Positions 19,247-27,552 of a stretch of DNA of 64,000 nucleotides are shown piece after piece. The position numbers were made by a program, and so were the translations under genes. A model generated the notes under the pieces. That model searched no databases. It saw nothing but the letters and a program-made list of their open reading frames with translations, and was not told where the DNA came from. This DNA comes from JAFDBW01 sp963723355. Its GTDB lineage: Bacteria; Desulfobacterota; Desulfuromonadia; Desulfuromonadales; BM103. The DNA lies in assembly GCA_963723355.1 (NCBI GenBank), contig CAVRQQ010000002.1, positions 189,925 to 253,924 on the forward strand, in the 5' to 3' direction. The stretch's first letter is position 1; each line of letters opens with the position of its first letter.

Positions 19247-20575
19247 ATGACACGCGAAGAAATAATGGCAATTGTCGAGGAAAAGAATGTCAATTTTTTC
19301 CGGTTGCAGTTTGTTGATATTTTCGGGTTCATGAAGAATATTGCCATTCCCCGAAGTCAGATCAAAAAAGCTCTCGACGGTCAGATGATGTTCGACGGTT
19401 CGTCTATTGACGGCTTCGTGCGCATCAACGAGTCGGACATGTACCTCAAGCCTGACTTCGACACTTTTCTGGTTTTGCCCTGGAGAGTCAGAGATAACGT
19501 AAATGCTGCGCGCATTATCTGTGACGTTCACAAGTCCGACGGGACACCTTTTACAGGATGTCCCCGTGTCAACCTGAAAAGGGTTTTGGCCGAAGCCCGG
19601 GAACTTGGCTATACCATGAACGTCGGAACGGAATGCGAATTTTTCCTGTTCCAGGAAGACGAGCAGGGCAACCTTAAAACGGAAACAGGTGACGTCGCCG
19701 GTTATTTCGATGTCGATCCCGAAGATAAGGGAATCAACTGTCGTCGGGAGATTATCGAGACGCTGGAATCGATGGGCTTTGAAGTTGAGGCCTCTCACCA
19801 CGAGGTGGCAGAGGGACAACATGAAATCAACTTCAAGTATGCCGACGCCCTGGCCGCCGCCGACAACACGGTCACCTTCAAATGGGTGGTTCGCTCAATC
19901 GCCGCAAAGCATGGATTGCACGCCACATTCATGCCGAAACCGGTTTTCGGCATCAACGGGTCCGGAATGCACACGAACCAGTCATTGTTCAATCTGGACG
20001 GGACAAATGCTTTTTTTGATGAAAACGGCCCTCTGAAGCTGAGCGAAACAGCCTATCAATACATCGCCGGGATCATGAAAAATGCCCGTGGCTTTACAGC
20101 CGTGACCAACCCGCTGGTCAATTCGTACAAACGGCTCGTGCCCGGCTACGAGGCCCCGGTCTACGTTGCATGGTCAGCTTCAAACCGTTCTGCTTTGGTT
20201 CGTATCCCTGCTAATCGTGGGCTCAGCACAAGAACCGAGGTCCGGTGTCCTGACCCGGCCTGTAATCCCTACCTCGCTCTTGCGATGATGCTCAGCTCCG
20301 GGCTTGACGGGGTGAAGAACAAGCTTGACGCGCCAGCATCGGTCAATGTGGATATTTTCGAGATGACCCTGGCAGAAAAAGAGGCCGCCGGCATTGACAG
20401 TTTACCCGGGACCCTTGAAGAGGCGATTCTTGCACTGAAAGAAAGCCCAATTGCCAAAGAGGCGCTGGGTGAACATATCTTCGAAAAGTATATCGAAGGC
20501 AAAACACAGGAGTGGGATTCGTATCGGACCTGGGTTACGGACTGGGAAATCAAAAGATATATAAAGAATTACTGA
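19247..20575 (+). CDS. glnA: glutamine synthetase type I
   Basis: 442 residues, the size of the GSI-alpha form. It makes glutamine from glutamate, ammonia and ATP. Signatures seen: MFDGSSIDGFVRINESDMYL near residues 48-67, the Mg/ATP site KPVFGINGSGMHTNQSL, the Glu flap region NPLVNSYKRLVPGYEAP and NRGLSTRTEVRCPDPACNPY. The adenylylation loop typical of GSI-beta is absent, and an Arg at about 59 (GFVRI) corresponds to the feedback-inhibition Arg of the Bacillus enzyme. Control is therefore probably by feedback or transcription, not adenylylation. AGGGAG is eight bases before the ATG. No sigma-54 promoter is apparent. Confidence 0.95.
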   Translation: MTREEIMAIVEEKNVNFFRLQFVDIFGFMKNIAIPRSQIKKALDGQMMFDGSSIDGFVRINESDMYLKPDFDTFLVLPWRVRDNVNAARIICDVHKSDGTPFTGCPRVNLKRVLAEARELGYTMNVGTECEFFLFQEDEQGNLKTETGDVAGYFDVDPEDKGINCRREIIETLESMGFEVEASHHEVAEGQHEINFKYADALAAADNTVTFKWVVRSIAAKHGLHATFMPKPVFGINGSGMHTNQSLFNLDGTNAFFDENGPLKLSETAYQYIAGIMKNARGFTAVTNPLVNSYKRLVPGYEAPVYVAWSASNRSALVRIPANRGLSTRTEVRCPDPACNPYLALAMMLSSGLDGVKNKLDAPASVNVDIFEMTLAEKEAAGIDSLPGTLEEAILALKESPIAKEALGEHIFEKYIEGKTQEWDSYRTWVTDWEIKRYIKNY

Positions 20576-20611
20576 TAGAGAAAAATTCCGTAAGAAAGAT
20601 GGGCTGAACAG

Positions 20612-20643
20612 CTCAGGGCGAGATTTACACTCGCTGAGTTATT
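20612..20643 (+). terminator. hairpin after glnA
   Basis: CTCAGGGCGAG pairs with CTCGCTGAG (two-G bulge) around a seven-base loop and is followed by TTATT. It is a weak intrinsic terminator. Confidence 0.5.
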
Positions 20644-20648
20644 CCACA

Positions 20649-20710
20649 GGGGGCTTATAAATTTATCCAGGACATGATTCACGGGTGTCCTTGGAATTTA
20701 TGAAGCCCCC
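20649..20710. repeat. 62-bp near-perfect hairpin downstream of glnA
   Basis: GGGGGCTTATAAATT...CAGGACA at 20649-20674 pairs with TGTCC...AATTTATGAAGCCCCC at 20686-20710, giving about 22 paired bases around an 11-base loop. There is no T-run. It could be a processing signal, an attenuation structure or a small palindromic repeat. Confidence 0.65.
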
Positions 20711-20771
20711 TTACCTCAAAACTGAACGCGAAAGAACAAAATGATTTTGATTGTGTTTTCCACGGAGTTGA

Positions 20772-20777
20772 TATAAT
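20772..20777 (+). promoter_or_regulatory. TATAAT -10 box upstream of the remnant/NFGA genes
   Basis: A perfect TATAAT with a possible -35 (TTGTGT) 15 bases upstream. Predicted transcription would start near 20784. Confidence 0.45.
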
Positions 20778-20798
20778 AAACGCGCGTCACAAACCGTC

Positions 20799-21191
20799 AT
20801 GCCGATTCCTGCTATTCGAGGATGTGACTCAAAGTCAGACATGGAGACTCGTCTCTCCCTCGATATCCTCCCTCAACCGGATGAATCGACCTCCGGGCCG
20901 ACCTGCCTGCATGCGGCGATCCGGCTAGTCCTGCCGCTGCTACCAGCGATACCCGCGGCCGGCCCGGTGGTCAACGGCGAGGTCACCGGCCTGCTTGATA
21001 ACCGCATCGAGATGTATTGTGTCAACCAGGCCCGTATCCCCTCAATCACCGGTCAGGTGATTCTCGATGAGGGGCCATTGGCCCGGCGGATTATCCGTGC
21101 CCTTGGCCCGGAGCCCGACCGCGTCAGGCTGGCAGCCGTGTATCGCGAACTGTGCGACTGCCTGAAGGAAGGGAGAATATACCATGTCTGA
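20799..21191 (+). CDS. small protein, possibly a fused remnant
   Basis: 130 codons; the start could be 20799 or 20841, and neither has a clear ribosome site. The segment LSLDILPQPDESTSGPTCLHA resembles the start of C39-like papain-fold peptidases, which usually read TCGPTCLHAVY. Here the catalytic Cys position is Ser, and the rest of the peptidase domain is missing. The second half (VNQARIPSITGQVILDEG to the end) I do not recognise. One explanation is a deletion that joined the 5' end of a peptidase gene to the 3' end of a gene that once preceded the amidohydrolase. The stop overlaps the next start by eight bases, so the two are coupled. Confidence 0.45.
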   Translation: MPIPAIRGCDSKSDMETRLSLDILPQPDESTSGPTCLHAAIRLVLPLLPAIPAAGPVVNGEVTGLLDNRIEMYCVNQARIPSITGQVILDEGPLARRIIRALGPEPDRVRLAAVYRELCDCLKEGRIYHV

Positions 21192-21900
21192 CGTGGCGCT
21201 GCTGATTACCTGCGAACACGCAGTCAATCATGTCCCGGAAGAGTTAACCCACCTCTTTGCTGACTGTCCGGAGGTGTTGCGGTCGCATCGGGCTTTCGAT
21301 CAGGGTGCCGCCGAGCTGGCACGGCGTATTGCCGAAACCCTGTCAGCCCCCCTGTTCGAGGCGAAATTAACCCGGCTCCTGGTTGATCATAATCGATCGC
21401 CGCACAATCGCTCGCTCTGGTCGGAGTTCGGCCGGGGATTGCCCACATCAGAGAAACTTCGGTTGCTCGACAATTACTACCGGCCTTTCCGCGGTGAAGT
21501 GGCAGGTTGGATAAGCAATAGCATGGCAGATGAGTGCAAGGTTGTGCATGTCTCGGTCCACTCATTCACACCCGTCCTCAATGGTAAGCAACGGGTGGTC
21601 GATATTGGTTTGCTCTATGATCCTGGTCGTACCGAAGAGAGATTCTTCGCAGATGTTTGGAAATCAAGGATTTCAACCTTATGCCCCGAGTTGAGAGTCC
21701 GGTTTAACGTCCCCTATCGTGGGAGTAGTGATGGTCACATGACATCATATCGGGAGCTCTATAAAAGTAGGGATTATGCAGGAATCGAACTGGAGATCAA
21801 CCAGTTACTGGTCGCAGGGGAAGATGGTTGGCACGCGCTGCAAAAACAGGTTGCCGCCAGTCTGAAGGATTCACTGGCCGACCTGACCTCTGATGAATGA
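21184..21900 (+). CDS. N-formylglutamate amidohydrolase family protein
   Basis: 238 residues of the NFGA family (Pfam PF05013), zinc hydrolases that cleave N-formyl-L-glutamate or related N-acyl amino acids. Seen in the sequence: the opening LITCEHAVNHVPEE, LLVDHNRSPHN, VVHVSVHSFTP with a predicted metal-binding His, and late GIELEINQLL. No other histidine-degradation gene is nearby, so formylglutamate from the Hut pathway is not a necessary substrate. Its stop overlaps the start of the Na/Ca antiporter by eight bases, and the remnant gene overlaps its start, forming a tight three-gene run. Confidence 0.88.
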   Translation: MSDVALLITCEHAVNHVPEELTHLFADCPEVLRSHRAFDQGAAELARRIAETLSAPLFEAKLTRLLVDHNRSPHNRSLWSEFGRGLPTSEKLRLLDNYYRPFRGEVAGWISNSMADECKVVHVSVHSFTPVLNGKQRVVDIGLLYDPGRTEERFFADVWKSRISTLCPELRVRFNVPYRGSSDGHMTSYRELYKSRDYAGIELEINQLLVAGEDGWHALQKQVAASLKDSLADLTSDE

Positions 21901-22877
21901 TATGATTGTCCCTTCACTGGCAATAATCCTCGGGCTTATCTTGCTGGTCTGGAGTGCCGACCGATTTGTCGGCGGCTCGGCTGCGGTGGCGCGCCACTTC
22001 GGCATGCCGCCCTTGCTGATCGGCATGGTGATCGTCGGGTTCGGCACCTCGGCCCCGGAAATGTCCGTGTCCGCATTGTCATCTCTGCAGGGTAACCCGG
22101 CGATCGCGCTGGGCAATGCCTATGGTTCAAATATTGCCAATATCGCCCTGATCCTGGGGCTCGCGGCGCTGATCAGCCCGATTGCCGTGCATTCCGATGT
22201 GTTGCGCAAGGAGTTGCCGATCCTGACCCTGGTCACGTTCCTGGCGGGCTTATCAACTATGGGATGGCCAACTGTCGCGGAGCGACGCCTATATTCTGCT
22301 GCTTGTGTTTGCCGGGCTGATGGGCTGGACAATCTGGCAGGGTGTGCGACGCAAGGATGATAACCTGGCGGTCGAAATCGAGCAGGCGTTCAAAGCCGAA
22401 CCCATACCGCTCGGTCGAGCGTTTTTCTGGCTGGTTGTCGGGTTGATCGTGCTGGTCGGCAGTTCCCGGGTGCTGGTCTGGGGGGCAGTCGCCTTGGCGC
22501 ACAGCTTCGGGGTCAGTGATCTGGTCGTCGGTCTGACGGTTGTCGCGATCGGCACCTCTTTGCCGGAGCTGGCTTCCTCGGTGATCGCCGCCCGCAAACA
22601 GGAGCACGATATCGCTCTCGGCAACGTGCTCGGCTCCAACCTGTTCAACACCCTCGCCGTGGTTGGCATCGCCGGGGCGATAAAGCCCGCGGACGTGCCC
22701 GGCGGCATTCTGACCAGGGACCTGCCGGTGATGGTTCTGCTAACCCTGTCCCTGTTCGTGATCGGTTACGGTTTTCGCGGTCCGGGACGGATCAACCGCA
22801 TTGAGGGCGGTCTGCTCCTTGCTGCGTTCCTTGTCTACACAGGCTGGCTGGTTGCCAGCGCCGCATCCGGTTCCTGA
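21893..22877 (+). CDS. sodium/calcium antiporter, YrbG/CaCA family (one extra base)
   Basis: About 328 residues after removing one extra G near 22263, where the reading MDGQLSRSDAYILLLVFAGL is then continuous. Ten hydrophobic helices can be seen. The two alpha repeats that form the ion path are intact: GFGTSAPEMSVS...ALGNAYGSNIANI in the first half and AIGTSLPELASS...ALGNVLGSNLFNT in the second. Family members exchange Na+ or H+ for Ca2+ at the inner membrane. It converges on yitT with only six bases between stop codons. Confidence 0.88.
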
Positions 22878-22883
22878 TCCTGC

Positions 22884-23747
22884 CTAATAGATTTTCCTCT
22901 TTGAAAAGGTTGATCCAAGAACGCTGAAGGTGTTCTCAACGATGAACATCGAATGGGGGTCGTTGGTGAAGACGATTTCTTCCAGCCGCTTGAGCTGAAT
23001 ATTGTTGACGACGATCAGCAGGACGGTTTTCTGGATCTTTTTGTATCCACCGAGTCCCGGCAGCATGGTCGTGCCGATTTTCATGTTCTGCATGACCTGA
23101 TCGGCGATCTGGTCAGGCTTCTCGGAAATCACCAGGGCCATTTTACGCTGGTTGAACATGGCCAGACAATAATCCAGGGTCATTGAGGTGATGAACACGG
23201 CGATCATCGACGCGATGACCAGGTCATTGTCCAAAGTCAAAAAGCTGAAGCTGAACAGGACGAAGTTGAAAAAGAAGAAGAACTTGCCCAGGCCGATATT
23301 GAATTTCTGGTAGAGGATCACACCCGCGACATCCAGGCCGCCGTTCGAGCCGAGTGAGCGCAGCACCATGCCGGCGCCGGCGCCGATGATCACGCCGAAG
23401 GTCACGGCGGCGTAAAGCTGCTCTTCGATGTTGATGCGGAAATCGATCAACATGAAAAACAGTGACAGGGAGAGCATCGCCAGGGCGCTGTAGCCGAGGA
23501 ACCTTTTCGAGAGGTAGATGTACCCGATGATGAACATCGGGATATTCAGGAGCAAGTAGATGATCCCGGTGTTCAATCCGCCGGTCAGGTAATGAATCAG
23601 GGTCGATATGCCGAACAACCCGCCGGGGACAAATCCCTGAACCTCGCCAAGGGCCTTATAGCCGATGGCCTGGATGAATGTGCCGATCACGATCAGACCG
23701 CAATTCCATGCAACAGAGTAGGGCAGTTTATGGGCGATTGTATTCAT
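22884..23747 (-). CDS. YitT family membrane protein
   Basis: 287 residues. Five to six transmembrane helices (DUF161 type) with LGEVQGFVPGGLFGISTLIH and RSLGSNGGLDVAGVILYQKF, followed by a C-terminal cytosolic DUF2179 domain (about residues 205-285, ending in SVLGSTFSKRKIY). The function of the family is not established; DUF2179 has been suggested to bind small ligands. The upstream region contains a terminator-like hairpin and the first 600-bp repeat. Confidence 0.9.
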   Translation of the reverse strand: MNTIAHKLPYSVAWNCGLIVIGTFIQAIGYKALGEVQGFVPGGLFGISTLIHYLTGGLNTGIIYLLLNIPMFIIGYIYLSKRFLGYSALAMLSLSLFFMLIDFRINIEEQLYAAVTFGVIIGAGAGMVLRSLGSNGGLDVAGVILYQKFNIGLGKFFFFFNFVLFSFSFLTLDNDLVIASMIAVFITSMTLDYCLAMFNQRKMALVISEKPDQIADQVMQNMKIGTTMLPGLGGYKKIQKTVLLIVVNNIQLKRLEEIVFTNDPHSMFIVENTFSVLGSTFSKRKIY

Positions 23748-23884
23748 CGTAAGACCTCCGGATGACCAAGCGTAAAAAAATGATTTGTATCGCTATACCC
23801 GACACGTCCTGTTGTCAAACTAATTCGGCCTTCAGAACGTCACGAAACGTTAAAAAGGTGTTAAGGAGATGAAGGATAGCAGAT

Positions 23885-23913
23885 AGAAAAAGCCCGTACA
23901 GTGAGTACGGGCT
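23885..23913 (-). terminator. strong hairpin bordering the first long repeat
   Basis: AGCCCGTAC (23891-23899) and GTACGGGCT (23905-23913) form a perfect nine-base stem with a five-base loop. The T-run is on the minus strand. No minus-strand gene lies to the right, so it may block read-through out of the repeat. Confidence 0.65.
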
Positions 23914-23915
23914 CA

Positions 23916-24515
23916 GATTGTAGACAAGCTTCGCAGCTGATGCTGGTTTTTTTTTTTACCTGGCGGATGAAGGTTCTGTGAAGTTTAGGGCCACAGATGG
24001 TTAAACTGTTGCCCTTGTTATTGTGCGCTCAATAATCAAAGTCAAAATCAAAACCGTCGGGGTTGCCCGACAGCAACTTCATTTTCTTTATCGCGACAAA
24101 GAAAACGAAGCAAAAGAAAGCTTTGCGCTGCGCTGGGCATGTCTTGTTCGGAATGGCGGCAACATCAATCCAGATCGGTCTGATCGATCAAGAGTCTGCA
24201 CTTCCCCCGCAGGACCCGAGGCTCTTGAGACCCTCTCCTTTTGTGGAGGGTTGCAGCGGTCGTCATGCTTGCAGGCTTTTCCCCTGTAAATCACACTGCA
24301 AGGGAGGCCTCCCTGCAACGGGCCGGCTTATTAAGCTCCGAAGTTATTGGATGTCGCAGAAATCCGGCAAAGGAGATGCCCTCCGCAAGGAGAAGGCACT
24401 TTTGCATACTTTTGTTGCCGGACAAAAGTATGGCGTCCGGCGGGACGCGACCCGCCGGTTCTTTGTTTCAGAAAAAGTACAAGGGCAACAGATTGTCCAA
24501 CCTGTTGCCCTCACT
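23916..24515 (+). repeat. 600-bp hairpin-rich dispersed repeat, copy A
   Basis: Nearly full copy of an element also found at 63278-63878 and in part at 32459-32680. It opens with a CACAG...CTGTTGCCC hairpin near 23990 and closes with a perfect GGGCAACAG...CTGTTGCCC hairpin (24482-24510). In between are stems TTTTCTTT/AAAGAAAA (24081-24105), GAGGCTCTTGAGACCCTC, GGGAGGCCTCCC (24302-24313), ATACTTTTGT/ACAAAAGTAT (24407-24431) and a GGCGGG/CCCGCC pair. Open frames of up to 170 codons run through it, but the frames differ between copies, so it is not coding. Confidence 0.85.
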
Positions 24516-24606
24516 ATCATGCAGCCCACCTTTCTTTGTTTGACTTGCCCGGATGGCTGTTGTAGAAATTCTTGACACAATCAATTAATCAATTCGGAGG
24601 CTTCTC

Positions 24607-24777
24607 ATGGCCCTTTCCAAAGACCTGCTGGAAATCCTTGTCTGCCCGCAATGCAAGGGTGAGATCGTCCCTGACGAAAAACACGAAAAGCTGATTTGCC
24701 AGGCCTGCAAACTGGCCTACCCGGTACGTGACGACATCCCGGTGATGCTGATCGATGAAGCCTTGTCGCTTGACTGA
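24607..24777 (+). CDS. Trm112-family zinc-ribbon protein
   Basis: A 56-residue gene. The start has a strong GGAGG six bases upstream (24596-24600). The protein begins MALSKDLLEILVCPQCKGE and has two CxxC pairs (CPQC and CQAC) that form a small zinc ribbon, then PVRDDIPVMLIDEA, which is the usual end of the bacterial Trm112/YcaR family. Family members act as partners of methyltransferases or in cell-envelope/lipid A contexts; the bacterial role is not well defined. It lies alone between the long repeat and the radical SAM gene. Confidence 0.88.
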   Translation: MALSKDLLEILVCPQCKGEIVPDEKHEKLICQACKLAYPVRDDIPVMLIDEALSLD

Positions 24778-24840
24778 CGATTCCATCGTGCTTGCCGAGT
24801 TGTTTGTAATCCTCCCCTCGCTCGTCCTACTATGTGACCG

Positions 24841-26568
24841 ATGTCACGCCACCTGATCGAAAAATACCGCCAGAGAGCGGCCCAGGAGACCGGCGCTTGT
24901 GCCAGGCCCCGGGGCGGTCGGCTGACGGTGGCCCTGGTTTACCCGAACACCTACTACCAGGGGATGAGCAACCTTGGCCTGCAAACCGTCTACCGGATGC
25001 TCAACAGCCGGGAAGACACTCTCTGTGAACGCTTCTTCCTCCCTGACCCCGAAGACCTCGACGAGCACCGTCGCACCGGCTTCCCGCTGGTATCGGTCGA
25101 AACACAAAGTCCCCTCGACGAATTCGACCTGGTGGCATTCTCCATCTCCTTTGAAAACGATTACCTGAACCTGCCGATCCTGTTTGAGCTTGGCCGATTG
25201 CCGATGTGGCAGGACGATCGAAGCGAGCGACACCCGTTGGTCCTGTGCGGAGGCGTCTGCGCTTTCATGAACCCGGAGCCGCTGGCGGAGATCATGGACC
25301 TGTTCGCCGTCGGCGAGGCAGAGGTGATCCTGCCCGGCTTGCTTGAGGCCATGCTCGACGTCGAGGAGAGTCCTCGTGACCAGCTGTTGCACCGGCTTGC
25401 ACAACTGCCCGGGATTTACCTGCCTTCCGGCTACAATGTCAGCTACACGGAGGATGGGCAATTGCAGGAGATGACTCCGCATGGCGACTGCCCGGAACAG
25501 GTACAGAGGCAATGGCAGGCGCAGCTTGACGACAGCCAGAGCAGCACCTGCGTGGCGACCCCGGATACCGAGTTCGGCAGCATGCGCCTGGTCGAAGTGT
25601 CGCGCGGCTGCCCGCGCGCCTGCCGGTTCTGCGCGGCCGGGTTCATCTACCGGCCATTCCGGGAACATTCCGTGACCCACCTGCAGCGTGAATTGCTTGG
25701 TGAAGAGAAGGCTCCGGGCCGGGTCGGACTGGTCGCTGCGGCGGTCTCCGATTACGGCGCCCTTGCGGAGGTCGGCCAGGCCGTACTCGATAAGGGCGGA
25801 GAAGTTTCGGTCTCCAGCGTCCGCATTGACGCGGTCACCCCGGAGCAGGTGCAAGTGCTCGCCGCGTCGGGGCACAAAACCCTTGCCCTGGCACCGGAAG
25901 CCGGCAGTCAGCGGATGCGCGATGTGATCAACAAGGGGATCGATGAGGAGCAGATCCTCACTGCGGTGCAGATGCTCGCGGAAGGCGGTATGTTAAACCT
26001 CAAGCTTTACTTCATGATCGGCCTGCCGACCGAAACCATGAATGACGTGCAGGCGATCATCGACCTGACCGCGAAGATCCGCCAGGCATGGGAGGAGATC
26101 GGCAAAGCACAGGGCCGGCTCGGTCGATTGCAACTCTCGGTCAACCCGTTCGTGCCGAAGCCGTGGACGCCACTGCAGTGGGCAGCGATGGAACGCCGCA
26201 GTTCCCTGGAGAAGAAATACCGCCTGTTGCAGAAGCAGCTGCGGCCCATGCCGAACGTCGACCTGAATTTGGAATCGCTGCGCCACGCCGAGCTCCAGGG
26301 GTTCCTGTCACGGGGTGACCGCCGGGTTGCCAGGGCTTTGCCGCCTCTCGCCGAGGGCAAAAGCCTCAAGGCGGCCTGTAAAGAGGCGGGTCTTGATCCA
26401 GCCTTCTACCTGCACCGCGAGCGTGCCAATGATGAACTCTTCCCCTGGGAGATCATCGGCCAGGGCGTACAGCGGCGACACCTGTACGAAGAATACCTGG
26501 CGGCCTTACAAGCGCGAACGGGCGACATCTGTCATCCGGGCTGCCGACGCTGCGGGATGGCCTGTTGA
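24841..26568 (+). CDS. B12-binding-type radical SAM protein (TIGR03960-like)
   Basis: 575 residues. An N-terminal Rossmann-like domain (VALVYPNTYYQGMSNLGLQT) of the cobalamin-binding type precedes the radical SAM core with the cluster motif CPRACRFCAAGF near residue 262. Late motifs LALAPEAGSQRMRDVINKGI and MIGLPTE are typical of TIGR03960 proteins, found often with TIGR03936 partners, sometimes fused. The C terminus ends in CHPGCRRCGMAC, a possible extra metal site. The reaction is unknown. The ATG at 24841 has no obvious ribosome site. Confidence 0.85.
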   Translation: MSRHLIEKYRQRAAQETGACARPRGGRLTVALVYPNTYYQGMSNLGLQTVYRMLNSREDTLCERFFLPDPEDLDEHRRTGFPLVSVETQSPLDEFDLVAFSISFENDYLNLPILFELGRLPMWQDDRSERHPLVLCGGVCAFMNPEPLAEIMDLFAVGEAEVILPGLLEAMLDVEESPRDQLLHRLAQLPGIYLPSGYNVSYTEDGQLQEMTPHGDCPEQVQRQWQAQLDDSQSSTCVATPDTEFGSMRLVEVSRGCPRACRFCAAGFIYRPFREHSVTHLQRELLGEEKAPGRVGLVAAAVSDYGALAEVGQAVLDKGGEVSVSSVRIDAVTPEQVQVLAASGHKTLALAPEAGSQRMRDVINKGIDEEQILTAVQMLAEGGMLNLKLYFMIGLPTETMNDVQAIIDLTAKIRQAWEEIGKAQGRLGRLQLSVNPFVPKPWTPLQWAAMERRSSLEKKYRLLQKQLRPMPNVDLNLESLRHAELQGFLSRGDRRVARALPPLAEGKSLKAACKEAGLDPAFYLHRERANDELFPWEIIGQGVQRRHLYEEYLAALQARTGDICHPGCRRCGMAC

Positions 26569-26822
26569 TTTGCAATGTCGTAGTATGCCCAATAGTATCT
26601 GCAGTTCACTTATGAGGCAAAAAAGGCTTCTTGTTGATAGCGATATTTAGGAAGTTCATTAATACGTAAAATTATGGCCCCCTGGAAACGGTTGGCTTTT
26701 CTTCTTTGACAGGTTTCCTGAGAAAGTCTAAGGCTGCATAAGTATGCATGGATTGGACAGACTGGAATCGAGCGTGTTAAGTTATAAAAAAATGTCGGTA
26801 TACGGTATCGAAAGGACTGAAA

Positions 26823-27017
26823 ATGTCTAACAAGATTTGGATGGTGAGTGTTTTTATTTTTCTCATTCTGATAGCGCCCATTTTATTAGTCATGATGCTC
26901 TTGGTCTTGACTGATTTTCCGCTTATCTATTCATTTTTCTGGATTCCGGTAGCAGTTTTAGGAAGTTGGTTCATGAATAAGTGGGCTTGCCGAGAAAATC
27001 AAAAACTGTTCAATTAG
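26823..27017 (+). CDS. small two-helix membrane protein
   Basis: 64 residues, not recognised. It has two hydrophobic segments (about residues 5-29 and 32-50) and a short polar C-terminal tail (NKWACRENQKLFN). AAGGA lies seven bases upstream of the ATG, which supports a real gene. It is isolated, AT-rich compared with its neighbours and has no evident partner. Confidence 0.5.
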   Translation: MSNKIWMVSVFIFLILIAPILLVMMLLVLTDFPLIYSFFWIPVAVLGSWFMNKWACRENQKLFN

Positions 27018-27157
27018 AAATAGCAACGTCGAGTTCATGGTAAATGTTTAGCCATGTTTTCAACAGGGCCAAGTCACATTTGATAAATCACAACGGCCCT
27101 CGATCTTCAGACATAGGGCTTTTCCACTATCCATCAGCTGGCGTATCCGTCCGTGCT

Positions 27158-27538
27158 TCATCTGCTGCTTTGCTGCAACGTTATACGGGAAATATTGTTT
27201 ATTGCCCGACGGCAGATTGGCCTGTAGAAAAAAGCGTTGTAAGGAATCTCGAAGATTAGTTCGCAGCTGGCAACGCCCAGCGGTCGCACACGGTGACCGG
27301 TTGCTGGTATGCCGGCGACATGCCAGTGCCAATAGAGCGGTTCTGAAAAACTGCTGATTCTAAACGGCACCCAGAGATGTAAAGCTGTTTTCACCCGCCC
27401 TTCGACGCCCTCTGAGATCCATCTCTGCGGACACTCGACGGCAATAATCGATGGCCCCCAAACAGGCCATAGTCGGGTGTCGATCAGGGTCTGCCAGACT
27501 GCTTCGGCAGGCGCGTGAATGGTTTTTCCAACGTGCAT
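27158..27538 (-). CDS. SRPBCC/polyketide cyclase-like protein
   Basis: 126 residues of the START-like SRPBCC fold: the opening KTIHAPAEAVWQTLIDTRLWPVWGPSI is typical, followed by GRVKTALHLWVPF and WHWHVAGIPATGHRV. These proteins bind hydrophobic small molecules. The typical C-terminal helix is short, so the end may be trimmed. It follows the renalase-like gene by 14 bases and is probably in the same transcript. Confidence 0.75.
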   Translation of the reverse strand: MHVGKTIHAPAEAVWQTLIDTRLWPVWGPSIIAVECPQRWISEGVEGRVKTALHLWVPFRISSFSEPLYWHWHVAGIPATGHRVRPLGVASCELIFEIPYNAFFYRPICRRAINNISRITLQQSSR

Positions 27539-27552
27539 CTCAATCCGAGTTC

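Noticed and set aside
24063..24575. 170-codon frame and others inside the 600-bp repeats
   Set aside because: Frames are not conserved among the three copies, and stems cover much of the sequence; non-coding.
27044..27259. 71-codon plus-strand frame
   Set aside because: Lies over the SRPBCC gene on the other strand; no ribosome site or domain.
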